A program made the translations under genes and the position numbers. Source: Todiramphus chloris collaris (taxonomy: Eukaryota > Chordata > Aves > Coraciiformes > Alcedinidae). From it: DNA of 64,000 nt. The notes under the pieces were generated by a model that was not told where the DNA came from, ran no database searches, and worked only from the letters and a program-made list of their open reading frames with translations. The stretch lies in assembly GCA_025345505.1 (NCBI GenBank), contig JANVCC010000047.1:7571429-7635428 (forward strand), in the 5' to 3' direction. Of this stretch, positions 48,138-59,758 are shown in pieces. Each line of letters starts with the position of its first letter. Within the stretch, counting starts at the first letter, position 1.

Positions 48138-48620
48138 GAAAGGCTGAAACAAAGAGAAGCGAAAGGAAAGGACTTCCTGAACCAGACACAGATTTCCTAA
48201 GGGGACAGAAAAGAGCAAAAACTAGAAGTAGCTTGGTTTTACAGTTCGTCTTGAAGGTACATTTCCTTTATGTTTCTATTTCTTCTGGTGAACTTTTTGG
48301 ATTACGTAAGTCTTCGAAAATTTTGAAAACTGTCAGTCATTTCCCACTGCCTGCAGGGCTCTCCAGGGACTGGTAGGTCAAGTTTTAAAGGGTAAACTGT
48401 ACGGAAGAGCATGGGTCAGGAATTTGGTAGTGGACTGCAGGGCTGTTCATGCTACAACTCTGGCTGATGTTGCTGGTGACCGGAAACTCCTTGGCAGCTA
48501 CTGCTGCTTCGCCTAAGATGATAAAGTGATGCCAGTCCTTATCATCCTGACAAAACACCTCTACAGTGTTACCTTCCACAGGCATCCAGAGGCAACCCCA
48601 AGTCTGAATAGTCATGAAAT

Positions 48621-49035
48621 CAGAATCATAGAATTGTTTTGCATGGAAGAGGCTTCTAAGATCATCAAGTCCAACCATTAACCCAGCACTGCCAGGGCAC
48701 CACTAAACCATGCCCCTCAGCACCACATCTCCACAGCTTTGAAACCCCTCCAGGGATCATGGGGACTCCACCACTGCCCTGGGCAGCCTGGGACAGCCCC
48801 TGACAACCCTCAAGGGGAAGAAATTGTTCCTCAGCTCCAATGTAAACGTCCCCTGGTCCAACTTGAGGCCAGTTCCTCTTGTCCTATCACTTGTTCCCTG
48901 GGAGCAGAGCTCGACCCCACCTGGCTCCAACCTCCTCTCAGGGAGCTGTCGAGAGCCAGAAGGTCTCCCCTCAGCCTCCTTTTGTCCAGGCTGAAGAACC
49001 CCAGGTCCCTCAGCCACTCCTCACAAGGCTTGTGC
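48621..49035 (-). mobile_element. CR1 3' end, about 415 bp
   Basis: CAGAATCATAGAATTGTTTT, AGATCATCAAGTCCAACCAT, GATCATGGGGACTCCACCAC and the body up to CTCAGCCACTCCTCACAAGG. Confidence 0.92.
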
Positions 49036-51960
49036 TTCCTTCAAGGATGTCCTCTCTCTCTTTTTAGCCAAGTAATATTCTGCTGACAGTTTTACTTTCC
49101 TTGAGCTGGTCTTGTATGAAGAAATTAATTTTTTACCTAATTCTAGGCTTTGTCTAAACAGTCAGATAAATATAGTTTTAGCATTGCCTTTTCCCAAATG
49201 GAATTTAAACAAACCTTCATAACAGTGACTTAAGTTTTCCTAGGATTTAAGGTGACATTTGGTTGAATATGTAAATGTAAGGGTGGATTCCTACTTGCAA
49301 TCTAAGTCACTTGCAGCCTGTGAAGGACAGAAAAAGGCTGTTGGGGAGGGAGGAGAGGGAAGGGAGGTCAACTGCCTTGCAGGAATTCATGATGGAATCC
49401 TCTCATCTAATATTAGATGTTGAACCTGGATGTGTGAGGTAGGACCCTGCTTGCCCATGGTCCTGATACTAGCCAGTGGAAATAAAGTCACCTCCAAAGC
49501 GCAACTGACCTACGGATGAGATGTCTCTCTTGCCATCCATAAAGCAAGAGGACAGAGAGGGACTCACCAAAGAGCTGTTAAATGCTGGAAGTGGGCAAGT
49601 GCTCACTGGGCATGAGCCACGCTCAAAATTAAGGGAACTCTGACCTTCTCCTTGCAGTGTCCTTGCATTTAATGTATTTTGCCTCCAAAATGCAGTATAT
49701 TCTTTAAGTACCTTCTAAACCTTCAGGTTAAAAGTCTTGCCATAAAAACCATGTAAATATGTTTAAACTTTGTGTTTTGCTCTCTCTTTTTCTCTGGACC
49801 AGCAAAATGGTGACCCCTGATCACAGCTGTCCTACAGAAAATCAACACTGGTGACCTCATATATGCAGATGTCCCACCAGAGCCAGCATGACACTGAGAT
49901 CCCCCTGCAGTGGAGGCTTTAGCCCTGCTTGAGTATTGGGTTTCAATATTTGTACCAAAGTAGTTCCAAATTAATTCCATATGTGGTGATTATATTCCAT
50001 TATCTTCCGTAACGATGGAATATTTCAGCAGATACACTGAATGTCATACACTGATAAACACTGACATCAGTTCAGTGGTTTCATGCTATTCTTTTTCTCT
50101 AGTTTAATGTTGTGACATAAAATAGGTCTGGTGTCGACTCTGTATGTGCAGAAATATATCTAAATTATCCTTACAACGAGACAAATTAAGTTAAGCTTTT
50201 TGCTACATCTGGATGTAAGTAACAGAACAATCATCTACGTAAATAACAGATTTTTCAGGGCTTGGGTCAAAAAAGTAATTGAACAAAGCCTTCTTTACCT
50301 GAAACAAAGCCATTTTCTTTTCCTGTAGAAGTTCAGAATAACAATAAACTGTTTGATCTCAGAGATTTGTTATACTTTTCTTTCAAAAGCTAAATACACA
50401 TTAATTAGAAACAAACCAGTTAATTTATAAGATGTCACAATTAAACACTTCGGCTTTTTTTTTTTTTCTGATTTTTGCTTATTTTCTTTTCTTGGCTACA
50501 AAACATACTCTGTAGATGATTTTGATCAATTCAAACCTTTTTTGTTTCCTTCCCTGAAAAAGTAGTGTTCCCTTTTTTGGTCTCCTCTTTTAACAGGTCA
50601 CTGCTGCTGGGGAATAGCTTTAAAGACTTGTCTAACTGATGTCATATGGCCAGCACAAAAATAAAACTACAAGGAAGGAACTGGAAGAATTATCATTGGA
50701 TTAATTATTCCACAGAAATTTAACTGGCAGGATCATTATCATGTGGTGGTTTCTTCTGAAACATGACTGCTATTTTCAGGGACTCTATATATTGATCTAT
50801 TCCAGCTGTTAGTGGTGAAAATCAGAGGCTCTGCTCCAAGTTGGATTTTACATTAACGCTGGGATGCATTAAACACACATGCTCCAAATCTGGCTTGTTT
50901 TCCACGGTAGAAAAATGGCAATATCCTAAAACTTAATAAGTGATGTATTTGAAAGCAGCTATGTAGATAGGAAGAAGATAGTCTTTCATGGCCAGGCAGT
51001 CCAGACTTGACATCGGTTCCTCAGATGCCACAAAAGATTAAACCTTCTCATAGGAGATCTCTGAAGATCTGCTTCTTCTGCCTGGGCTTTGGCAGGGGAT
51101 CTGTCAAATTTCCTACCTACGTTCATGATAGATGAAAGTTTAATTGTGGTCTTAGGTCTGCCTAGGAGACCATTCATTTACAGAATATGTATTTTTCCAG
51201 AGAAACTCCTTAACCTCAAGACCATTTAGACATAAAACCGGTCAGGCGAGAGAAGAGGGTTTACAGAGCGTGACAGAAGAAGGATTGCAAAATGTGCAGC
51301 GCCGATGTACGAACTCTGTGGAACGGAGAAACCCTCGTGGTGCCTGTTGGAAGGGTTGTGTTTGGCAACGAACCTGTGCCTCGTAGGAGACCCGTGGACA
51401 GCCACGGAGCTGGGCTCCACAAATAAGCTGAGGCAGCATTTTTTATCTGCTGTGCCGCTCAGCGTCGGCCACTGAGGTCACCTTGACAAATGGATTTGCC
51501 TGGCAGGAAAAAAAAAACAAATCCTCCTCCAGCAGTAAATGAGCAGGAAGAGACTGAGCTTGTTTTCCAGCACTCACTGCGATAGCTGCAAACCAGGGCC
51601 ATATGTACACTGGAAACAGAATGTGGAGCCAAGTGATGGGGGAGCTGGTTTTTATGCTGAATTTACAATCAGAGAGCTTTTTCCCAGGTGGCTCTGTGAT
51701 CTTTGGAGAAACACCATTTCTCATCTTAATTTTCAGTAACCTGGAGACTTTTGACAATGCTCTCCTATTGGGTCCCTCCAACAAAAGCCTGTCTTACTTC
51801 TTACATTAAACTATATCATAGAGAAGCTGTTAGTTATCCTAAGTCCAAGAATTTACAGTACGATTCCCCAAGGAAGCCACTTACTGTCCCTTAGAGCCAT
51901 CATTTCTTTCAAAGATCAAGCAAGATTAAAAAGATGACACTGGAAAAGCTTCTTTCCTTT
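49036..51960. other. No gene recognised
   Basis: AT-rich, unique-looking DNA. A CpG-richer patch lies at about 51230-51480, but no reading frame resembles a known protein. Confidence 0.5.
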
Positions 51961-52153
51961 AAAGGTGACCAAGCCCTGGCCCAGGCTGCCCAGAGAGGCT
52001 GTGGAGTCTCCTTCTCTGGAGAGATTCCAAACCCGCCTGGACACTGGGATGCTGGGCCCCCTGCTCTGGGTGACCCTGCTGGATGGAGCAGGGGGGTGGC
52101 TCCAGATCATCTCCAGAGGTCCCTTCCAACCCCCACCATGCTGGGATTCTATG
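51961..52153 (+). mobile_element. CR1 3' end fragment
   Basis: AGGTGACCAAGCCCTGGCCC, GGAGACTGTGG-type text, GGATGCTGGGCCCCCTGCTC and CACCATGCTGGGATTCTATG. Same subfamily as 38643. Confidence 0.92.
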
Positions 52154-53982
52154 TGTTTCTGCGATGGAAGAGCCACTGAGGAGGGCATGAACAACATACT
52201 CTATCAGTCACCTGGCAGGAAGATGAAGAAAATGGTTACTTGTTAGTATCTCTGAATTTCAGTGAAATTCACTTGGAAAGAAGGACCTGAGCTGACAGTC
52301 TGCCCTGCTACCATTTCCTACATTCACCAGCACCAACTTTTCTGCAGCAAAAGCCTCAACCAGTTGTAGCCCTGAAAAGCCTTTCCTAGGTACAGTTTGA
52401 ATCACCCCTTAAAAGCAGTAAAACTCTGACCCTTAAAAGTAATCTTTTTCAGTGATTCTTTCACATTTTGCTTTCTCATACAAGCTGGTCTTTGTGCTCC
52501 TTCTCCTCCGTGATGTTGCTCCTTGTCTTTGAGGCACAAGGGTAGGGTTCCTGCAGTCTAAAACGATTGCCTGCCAGTCTGCTCCGCAACAAGAATATTC
52601 ACAACATATGATGTGGGCTGAGGGTTCAAAGAGTATTATAAAGGGTATAGAAACTCCAGAATCCATGACACCAAGGATGACTGCAGCTTGAGCAAAAGCA
52701 GAGGAGCTTTCTCTCAACCCAAACAAAGCCAACAATGGGGCAAAGCGCTGGCTTACTCGTTGCCAAATGTATGACATTTATTTCCCCCTTCTCCTCCCTT
52801 AGATGTTAACCAAACGCTGCTCAGCTAACTACAGCTAAACCACTGCAACGTATCACAAATATTTTTATATTAACAGATGGTCTTCACTAATGTGAAGCTG
52901 CCAAAAACATATTAGGCCAGTAACCTTTGTTTTAAGAACAGGGGTGAGCTTGTCCTGAGTTTCTAATGGTCCATCGACCAATTCACTTATCCTTCAAGGT
53001 GAGGATTTAATCTGAATAAAATACCTTACTAGTTTCACTCATTTAATAGTGAAATATAATCATTCACTAATTTAATAAGCAATATTATTTGAGGGGGACT
53101 GTAAATTGTGAGGTGTATTCCAGTAAAAGGACTTGAAAAAGAATCCCTAACTAACTAAGCATTACATCTGAACATTCTGGTAGACACAACTCAACAGAGG
53201 AAAAAAGAAATTTTTACTTTCTATACACAATTACGGCTCTGAACATGCTCAATCGATTACAAATGTGCAATCTCCAAAGTTCACTCCTTTAAACAGAAAC
53301 ATCCATAATTACCGTGTAGAACAGAAATATGAGGTTCATCTAAAATTTTGTTAATTATTTGACATGGATGCAGAACTGGGCTTGTCAGTCAGACAGAATT
53401 TGAGATGACCATCCTATACAATGCAGAAAAAAAAAAAAAAAAAAAGAAACTTTTATAGCCGATTTTAAAAGAATGAATCCATGCTAACTGCTTCACTGTG
53501 AACCACAACAGACATTTCAACATGAAAAGTAAAATACGAGAAATTTGAAAATATTAGCATGAGATGAAAAAAGAAAAGAGAAAAAAAAGAGAAGAGGGAA
53601 GAGGGAAGAGAGAGGGAAGAGGAAAGGAAAGGAAAGGAAAGGAAAGGAAAGGAAAGGAAAGGAAAGNNNNNNNNNNAAAGGAAAGGAAAGGAAAGGAAAG
53701 GAAAGGAAAGGAAAGGAAAGGAAGCAGCAATACTATTGTTTACCACCACCACCAAAGGCATTAAAAGAGTGACAATAGCTGAGGCCACAGATCTCCCTTG
53801 CCTGGCTTCAATCCAGACACCTAGAGCCCACCATGGTCAGTGCTGGGCACAGCCACTGTGGCCAAAATCAGGTCTGTGCCACCTGAAGAATCAAGACCAT
53901 CACTAGTACTGCTCGTAAGTGGTATTTTGCCCTGACTTGTGCAGGTCTGAACAGCCGTAGCAGGTACAGGGTAAAGAGAAAG
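52154..53982. other. No gene recognised; contains purine microsatellite and assembly gap
   Basis: Non-coding AT-rich DNA with a poly-A run at 53425-53444 and the GGAAA tract listed separately. Confidence 0.5.
53563..53722. repeat. (GGAAA)n purine tract with a 10-N assembly gap
   Basis: A pure purine strand: irregular GAAAAG/AGAGGGA at the left, then perfect GGAAA units from about 53622, interrupted by ten N at 53667-53676 and continuing to 53722. The true repeat length is unknown, and the frames reading through it on either strand are artefacts. Confidence 0.95.
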
Positions 53983-54440
53983 AGAGGGACCTGTTGGAGC
54001 GGGGCCAGAGGAACACCAGCAATGCTGGGAGGGCTGGAACCCCTTGTCTAGGAGAGCTGGGGGTGTTCAGCCTGGAGAGGAGAAGGCTCTGGGGAGATCT
54101 TATTGGGGCCTTTCAGGACTTAAAGGAGGTCTAAAAGAAAGACAAGGACAATGTTTTGAGCAGGGCCTGTTGGGACAGGACAAGGGGTGATGGTTTTAAA
54201 ATAAAACAGAGACATTTAGACTGGAGAGAAGGAAGAGATTTTTTATGCTGTGGGTGGTGAGACCCTGTCCCAGGTTGCCCAGAGAGGTGGTCACTGCCCC
54301 ATCCCTGAAACCATTCCAGATGTGGTTGGCTGGGGCTCTGAGCAACCTGCTCTAGTTGCAGATGGCCCTGCTCAGTGCAGGGGAGTTGGATGAGATGATC
54401 TTTAAAGGTCCCTTCCCACCCAAGCCAGTCTATGATTCTA
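53983..54440 (+). mobile_element. CR1 retrotransposon 3' end, about 460 bp
   Basis: GAGGGACCTGTTGGAGCGGG, GTTCAGCCTGGAGAGGAGAA, GGGACAGGACAAGGGGTGAT, GGTTGCCCAGAGAGGTGGTC and AGCCAGTCTATGATTCTACA. Confidence 0.93.
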
Positions 54441-56430
54441 CACAACTCAAGCCCCCAAAGGCATTTTTTTCTGCTTGAGACATGGGCATATTCCCTTCAA
54501 ATGCAAATACCTTCAGAAGCCTGAATGATTTACCTGCTTGCTTTCAAGATCAAGGCTTTTATCAAGATTCAGGAATCTCTGGCTTCCCCACCACCATCCA
54601 AACAAGACATACCCAGACCCATGGTTTTCATGAAGGGTGATATACAGAAGAGCACTTCTTCAGGGCAGCCCTCACTTGCTGCCTCCAGCTTTTCTTTCTC
54701 AGCCCCTCTCACACTTGCACAAACCCAGGTGGGAAGTCAGAGGGTACCAGCCATGGGATAATGTCACAGGCTTCATGCAGTCCTGTGAGGTGATTATCTG
54801 ACAGCTATTTCCTCTTCCAGCTCTCTTGTGTTGAAGAGCTTCAGCTCCCTGTCATTCATGTACCAGCTGGTACCGATCCCAGAGTTGGCAAAACAGAAGG
54901 AAAAAAATGCTGATTATGAGTAATAGGAAGTGCTGAACCAGAGAGAGGGAAAATTCGAGATATTTGATAAGAGGTGGTGTTTTGAAAAGGCCTTCCTGGC
55001 AGCTTTGTCGAAATGCAGGAACAGGCTCTGGTGCCAGCGGCCACAACTGTGGGCAGCTCTCTTTGGGTGCTCCTATGGAGAAGAGTTTCACGTGGCCCAG
55101 GTTCTTGTTTTCCTGGAGATTTTTATGAGCTGGGAGGGCAACTGACATCTGAGAGGACACGTGTTATTACCTTAGTGCTAGAAGGGGAAAAGTCCTGGGA
55201 TTTAAGAGGAAGGCAGTGAAATACCACTCAAGGAGGACACACATGAACACTATCTGATGAAGACACCCCTTACTCCTTGACTCAACATCATCCGTGTTGG
55301 AGGTTTGGGTGCAAGAGACCTCCCAGGAAACTCTGTGGGGCTGTGTCTTGGTAGGGCTGTGTCTAATTCCAGCCTACATAGAAGCCTGTTTACAGACCCC
55401 ATGAACTTTCAGGCTGCTGCTTACACCACTCCTGCTCATTGAGTTTGTTTCTGTGTGCCATGAAAATAGTGGTGTTGTTATGATGATGATGATGATGATG
55501 TAGTAAAGGTGTGAGTCAAAGTAAAAGCCTCCTGGGCACTGTGTTTTGTACCAGCTACTCTGGAAAATGTCTTTTACCATCAACACACTGCAGCTCCTGA
55601 AGGTTGCGCTCCCTGGCCATATCCTGATTGCAGTTCAGGCAGAAAATACCATTTTATACCCCTAAGATAGAAGCAATTCAATCTTCAAAATGTAGCTTTC
55701 TCACTATACAAACTCTGAAAGTTAGGGATATAAGAAAAGCATCACAGTGACAACAAAGAGCCAAGAGTCTTTCCCGTATTCAATTACACAGCAATTTTAA
55801 AGCTGCCTTCTTGGGTCCTACGAGGCATAACACTCTGGTGAGGAATTATTTCTAGGCTCAGAGGGCATGAACATACACAAGGACATACAAGACCTTCATT
55901 TGATCAGTGATCCAGGTCTTTTTCAAGCCCTAGACCAATGTTATAACTGAGGAAAAGTGGTAAATATTTCCTTTATTTTTTGTTTTTCTTTCTGGCAAGC
56001 TGCTTAGAGATTATAGCAGCTATTTGAAGATGGTCAGAGGTTCACACAGCCGGTAAAATTGATTGTGTGGGCAGTGGAGAGCAAGCAGAGAGCAGGTGAG
56101 GGGTGATGTTCCTGGCGTTCCACCACTAAATGGTAAAATGCTGGGTGTCTGCACACAGCTACCACAGATGATGCCCCACAGGTGACTTAACATTCCCTGC
56201 ACACATGGAGGGGTGCACAGATGGGTATGGAGCATGGGAGAGACCACATCACAGTGGACGTGTGCACCTCAATGATTTTTAAAGCACTGAGTAATGATCA
56301 CTTGACACAGGGAATTATGCAGCCTGACCCTGAAACTACAACTTTGAGATTTGCCATGACAGCAAAAAGTGTCTCTGCTTGCTTTGTTATGCCCTTCTCT
56401 CTTTATAGGAAGCTACTCAGACTGGTTACG
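54441..56430. other. No gene recognised
   Basis: Unique-looking DNA apart from a (GAT)n run at 55479-55501. No splice-bounded coding segment was found. Confidence 0.5.
55479..55501. repeat. (GAT)n microsatellite
   Basis: Seven units of ATG/GAT. Confidence 0.92.
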
Positions 56431-57440
56431 GATAGAATCACAGAATTGTTTTGGTTGGAAAAGACCTTTAAGATCATCAAGTCCAATGGTTAAGCAATGC
56501 CATGGCTTAACCTCTGCCAGCAGCTAAACACCACACACCACTTCCCCCACCCCCACCTTCATGCCCCCTCCTGTGGGATGGGAAGGTGATTCGTGAGGAA
56601 AAACAAACAAAAAAGGTGAGACCCTGTAGGCTGAGATAAAGATGGTTTCATAGAGTGCCACAAAGAGAGAAAAAAACAACAGTAATAATCATGATACTGA
56701 TGAAATAATATAGAAAGCAAGTAATATAAAACGTGAGATCCTACTGGTACCCAAGAAATGCCGTCGCTGTTTCTACCTGCGGGACCCAACCCATGACCAA
56801 CCTTCCCCTTATACAGCAGCAGGCTCTCTTACAGCACTGACACTCCCATTGGCTGGTTGAGCTGTTTATCCCGGCTGTGGCCCCTCCAAGTTGACTGGGC
56901 CAGCAACTGCTGGTGATAATTCAGCCAAACCCAACCCAGCACTGCCAGGGCACCACTAACCCATGTCCCTCAGCACCACATCTCCATGGCTTGGAAACCA
57001 CCCCAGGGATCATGGGGACTCCACCACTGCCCTGGGCAACCCTTGTGGGGAAGAAATTGTTCCTCAGCTCCAACCCAAACCTTCCTGAGGCAACTTGAGT
57101 CTGTTTCCTCTTCTCCTATCACTTGTTTCCTGGGAGAAGAGACAAACCCCACCTGGCTCCAACCTCCTGTCAGGGAGCTGTCGAGAGCCAGAAGGTCTCC
57201 CCTCAGCCTCCTTTTCTCCAGGCTCAACAAGCCCAGATCCCTCAGCTGCTCCTCACCAGACTTGTGCTCTAGACCCTTCCCCAGTTCCATTGCCCTTCTC
57301 TGGCCACGCTCCAGCCCCTCAATGTCCTTCTGGGAGTGAGGGGCACAAAACTGAACCCACCATTTGAGGCGCAGCCTTCCCAATGCTGAGTGCAGGGGGA
57401 CAATCTCTGCCCTGGTCCTGGTGGCCATGCTTTTTAGCAC
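56431..57440 (-). mobile_element. CR1 copy split by a retroviral LTR
   Basis: The 3' tail of the CR1 lies at 56431-56497 (ATAGAATCACAGAATTGTTT, GATCATCAAGTCCAATGG). The rest resumes at about 56931 (CCAACCCAGCACTGCCAGGG, CAGCACCACATCTCCATGGC) and runs to about 57440, including a more 5' segment (AATGTCCTTCTGGGAGTGAG, GGCGCAGCCTTCCCAATGCT). Joining the halves restores the usual CR1 order, so the LTR came later. Confidence 0.85.
56498..56930 (+). mobile_element. Solo LTR of an old avian endogenous retrovirus (ERVL-like), nested in CR1
   Basis: The text TGCCATGGCTTAACCTCTGC, CAGCAGCTAAACACCACACA, GGGATGGGAAGGTGATTCGT, TAGGCTGAGATAAAGATGG, CATTGGCTGGTTGAGCTG and TCCCGGCTGTGGCCCCTCC resembles a repeat LTR family I know from many bird genomes. 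No internal retroviral genes (gag, pol, env) are present, and the copy looks decayed. The family name is from memory. Clear target-site duplications were not resolved. Confidence 0.7.
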
Positions 57441-59637
57441 TGATTCTAAAATTTGAAAATTTGCTTAGGAATTGTAATTTACAGCAGCTCTTTAAAAAGA
57501 TTCACTGTCATTGGAAAAGGACTGAAATTGAGTGGCTAGAAGGTGCACTTTGTGCTGACAGACACGTTTAGAGTTATTGACTTCAAGTATTAGGGTTTTC
57601 TTTGATTGGGTTTAACAGCCCATTTCTTCTTTGGAATATACCCTAACAATGACCACGAGTTTATTGCACGCTCTCCCTTCTGCTCTGTAGCTGAAGTTTT
57701 TAATTTTCACAGGTCAAGCAAAAGACATTTTGAATAACTCCAGGTAGGACCTCAGTTCAGGCTAAAATACTGTCCCCTGGAGTTTTCTCAGAGGCTAGTG
57801 GTCCATACTGGAGTTTGCACAGTGGGCAACCAGTGGCCTAAGCCTGCTTGGCACCAACTATTCAGAATAAAAATGAAAAAAATCTGAGGGTCAAAGTGGG
57901 GTGGGGAAGAAGAAATCTCGGTCAGGAGTGCCAAGGCTCAGAGCTGGAAAGAGGTTCTTTCTACAAACCAAAAAAACTAAGCAGAGTCTGATTCTTTTGA
58001 GGTGCTCAGGATGTTGGCTGTGGTCCAGCAAAGCACTTAATGTTAAGCATGCTCTGGAGAGTGCCGTAAGGAGCAGCATGAGCACTGAGTACCCAGCAGG
58101 ATGAAGCTCTGAATAGGGATGAGACATAAACCAGATGACATTATGTTAGCTTTGCCATATTAATGAGCTCTTTGGTCTGTGTTTTAATCTCTCTCTTCTC
58201 TCTTATTTTCTCCTTTCTTGCTTTTCATTTTCAATAAAACCATCCACACATGCACTGGGAGAGGAGGGCAATGGGCTGAAATTGTGAAAAGGTGATAACT
58301 TCTCACAAGCATGGAGTAAAAGTGAGAGCTGATTGTTTTTAACTTAAAATTAAGTCAGCAGTGCTTGGACAAGGACCATCAGGAGTTTGGAGCTGCTGAA
58401 GGAAGGAAAACGCTGACCCTGTCCTCTGATGAGCTCCCCAGACGTGCGTGGTGAGCGTGCCATTGCATTTGAGAGCATCAACACCTGCATGGGAGCTAAT
58501 TCTAATGCCTCCGAGGTTTGGGGACTGGGGCTGGTAGGACAGCTGAGCATGGACAACAAGAGACAGCTCTCTGCTTGCTCACAAACCAGGTTCAAACCAA
58601 ACTGCAGTGAGACTGCTGCCATGTAGTGCTCAGTACTCATCCCTTCACTGAGGTCACCTGCCAGAAGGCAGTGGGAAGAAAATAAACCCCTAGCTGCTGC
58701 TTTGTTTTTAAAAATGAGCTCCTGGCTTTCCACTTCTTCCTTTCCAGAGCAGTTACAACTATCTCCAGAACTTCCTCAGAGCTGTGATTTGTGCAGATGC
58801 CAGCTTTTACATGGATGTTTTTTAAAACTGAGAGCTGGAAGCTGTCCTAGCTGGAGCCGCTTTCCTGCAGGGAAGGCATGGTGAGATGGGACACGTGCCC
58901 CTGTCTCTGTGCTGCTGGCACTGCTGATGCTCCAGTCAGAGCAGCCTGGGCTCAAATCCCAGCTCAAGTCTGAGCCTGAGAGCCTGAATTAGGGCAGATT
59001 AGTATTTCTCCTGCGTAGGCTGCAGACGTCGCTTATGCTGGAGCATGTGTGTGCATGTGGGTTGTGCAGTGAGACTTAGGAGGAAATTTCTTGTTCATTT
59101 TAGCATTGGAGCAACAGGAAAAGGATCTGACTGAGGTTCCAGGCCTTCTGCATTAATCTTCTCCTGGCCTTGGAAAGAAATTTTAGATGAAGTTAGCACA
59201 TGCTCTCAAAGAGCCTTCTTTCTCAAAGTTATTTGTGCTGTGGATCCCACACTGATGAATGATAATGCCAGTGAAATGGAAAACGTAAATCAAACTTCGC
59301 TCAATAATTGTTTCAGTGAGGATGCCTGATGCTTGAAGAAGCATTGAAGAAGCTGACATTTGACTACCATGGTCCAGAATGTTTGAGAGACATGGACTCA
59401 AAGAATGATTTAGTGCAATCTCAGAAAGTGGTGGTAAGGACAGGAGGAAGCACTAAAGTCCCTTTTTTCATATCTATGTACTACCCAAGAAAGCATCTTT
59501 CTTAGGTGTAGTTATGGAGTTCTTTTGTTTCAGAGGAAAGAGTTTCAGACACATATCATTTTAAGTACTGAGACAATAATGTTATTGTTACTGCTGTAAA
59601 AGTTCCTGATGGGCAACCAAGCTATATCGACTATAGT
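57441..59637. other. No gene recognised
   Basis: Unique-looking non-coding DNA. The minus-strand frame at 58350-58733 (127 codons) has no recognisable domain and is not flanked by convincing splice sites. Confidence 0.5.
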
Positions 59638-59758
59638 GGACCTGCCTGGATGTGATCCTGGGCAACATGCTCTAGGTGAACCTGCTTTAGCTGAGGGGTT
59701 GGACGAGATGATCTCCAGAGGTCCCTTCCAACCCCTACTATTCTGTCATTATGTGATC
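59638..59758 (+). mobile_element. CR1 3' tail fragment
   Basis: GGACCTGCCTGGATGTGATC, GGCAACATGCTCTAGGTGAA and GGTCCCTTCCAACCCCTACT, then ATTCTGTCATTATGTGATC. Confidence 0.9.

Larger units (their letters stand above)
44214..48620. other. No gene recognised
   Basis: Unique-looking non-coding DNA without CR1. The longest frames (46736-47104 minus and 47468-47788 plus) run through a (GTT)n and a poly-A repeat and show no family resemblance. Confidence 0.5.

Noticed and set aside
53465..53788. Repetitive Phe/Leu/Ser-Pro-rich and Lys/Glu/Gly-rich frames
   Set aside because: They are translations of the (GGAAA)n array across an N gap.
58350..58733. 127-codon minus-strand frame
   Set aside because: No domain, no clear splice sites and no compositional sign of coding. 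It is expected by chance in 64 kb.
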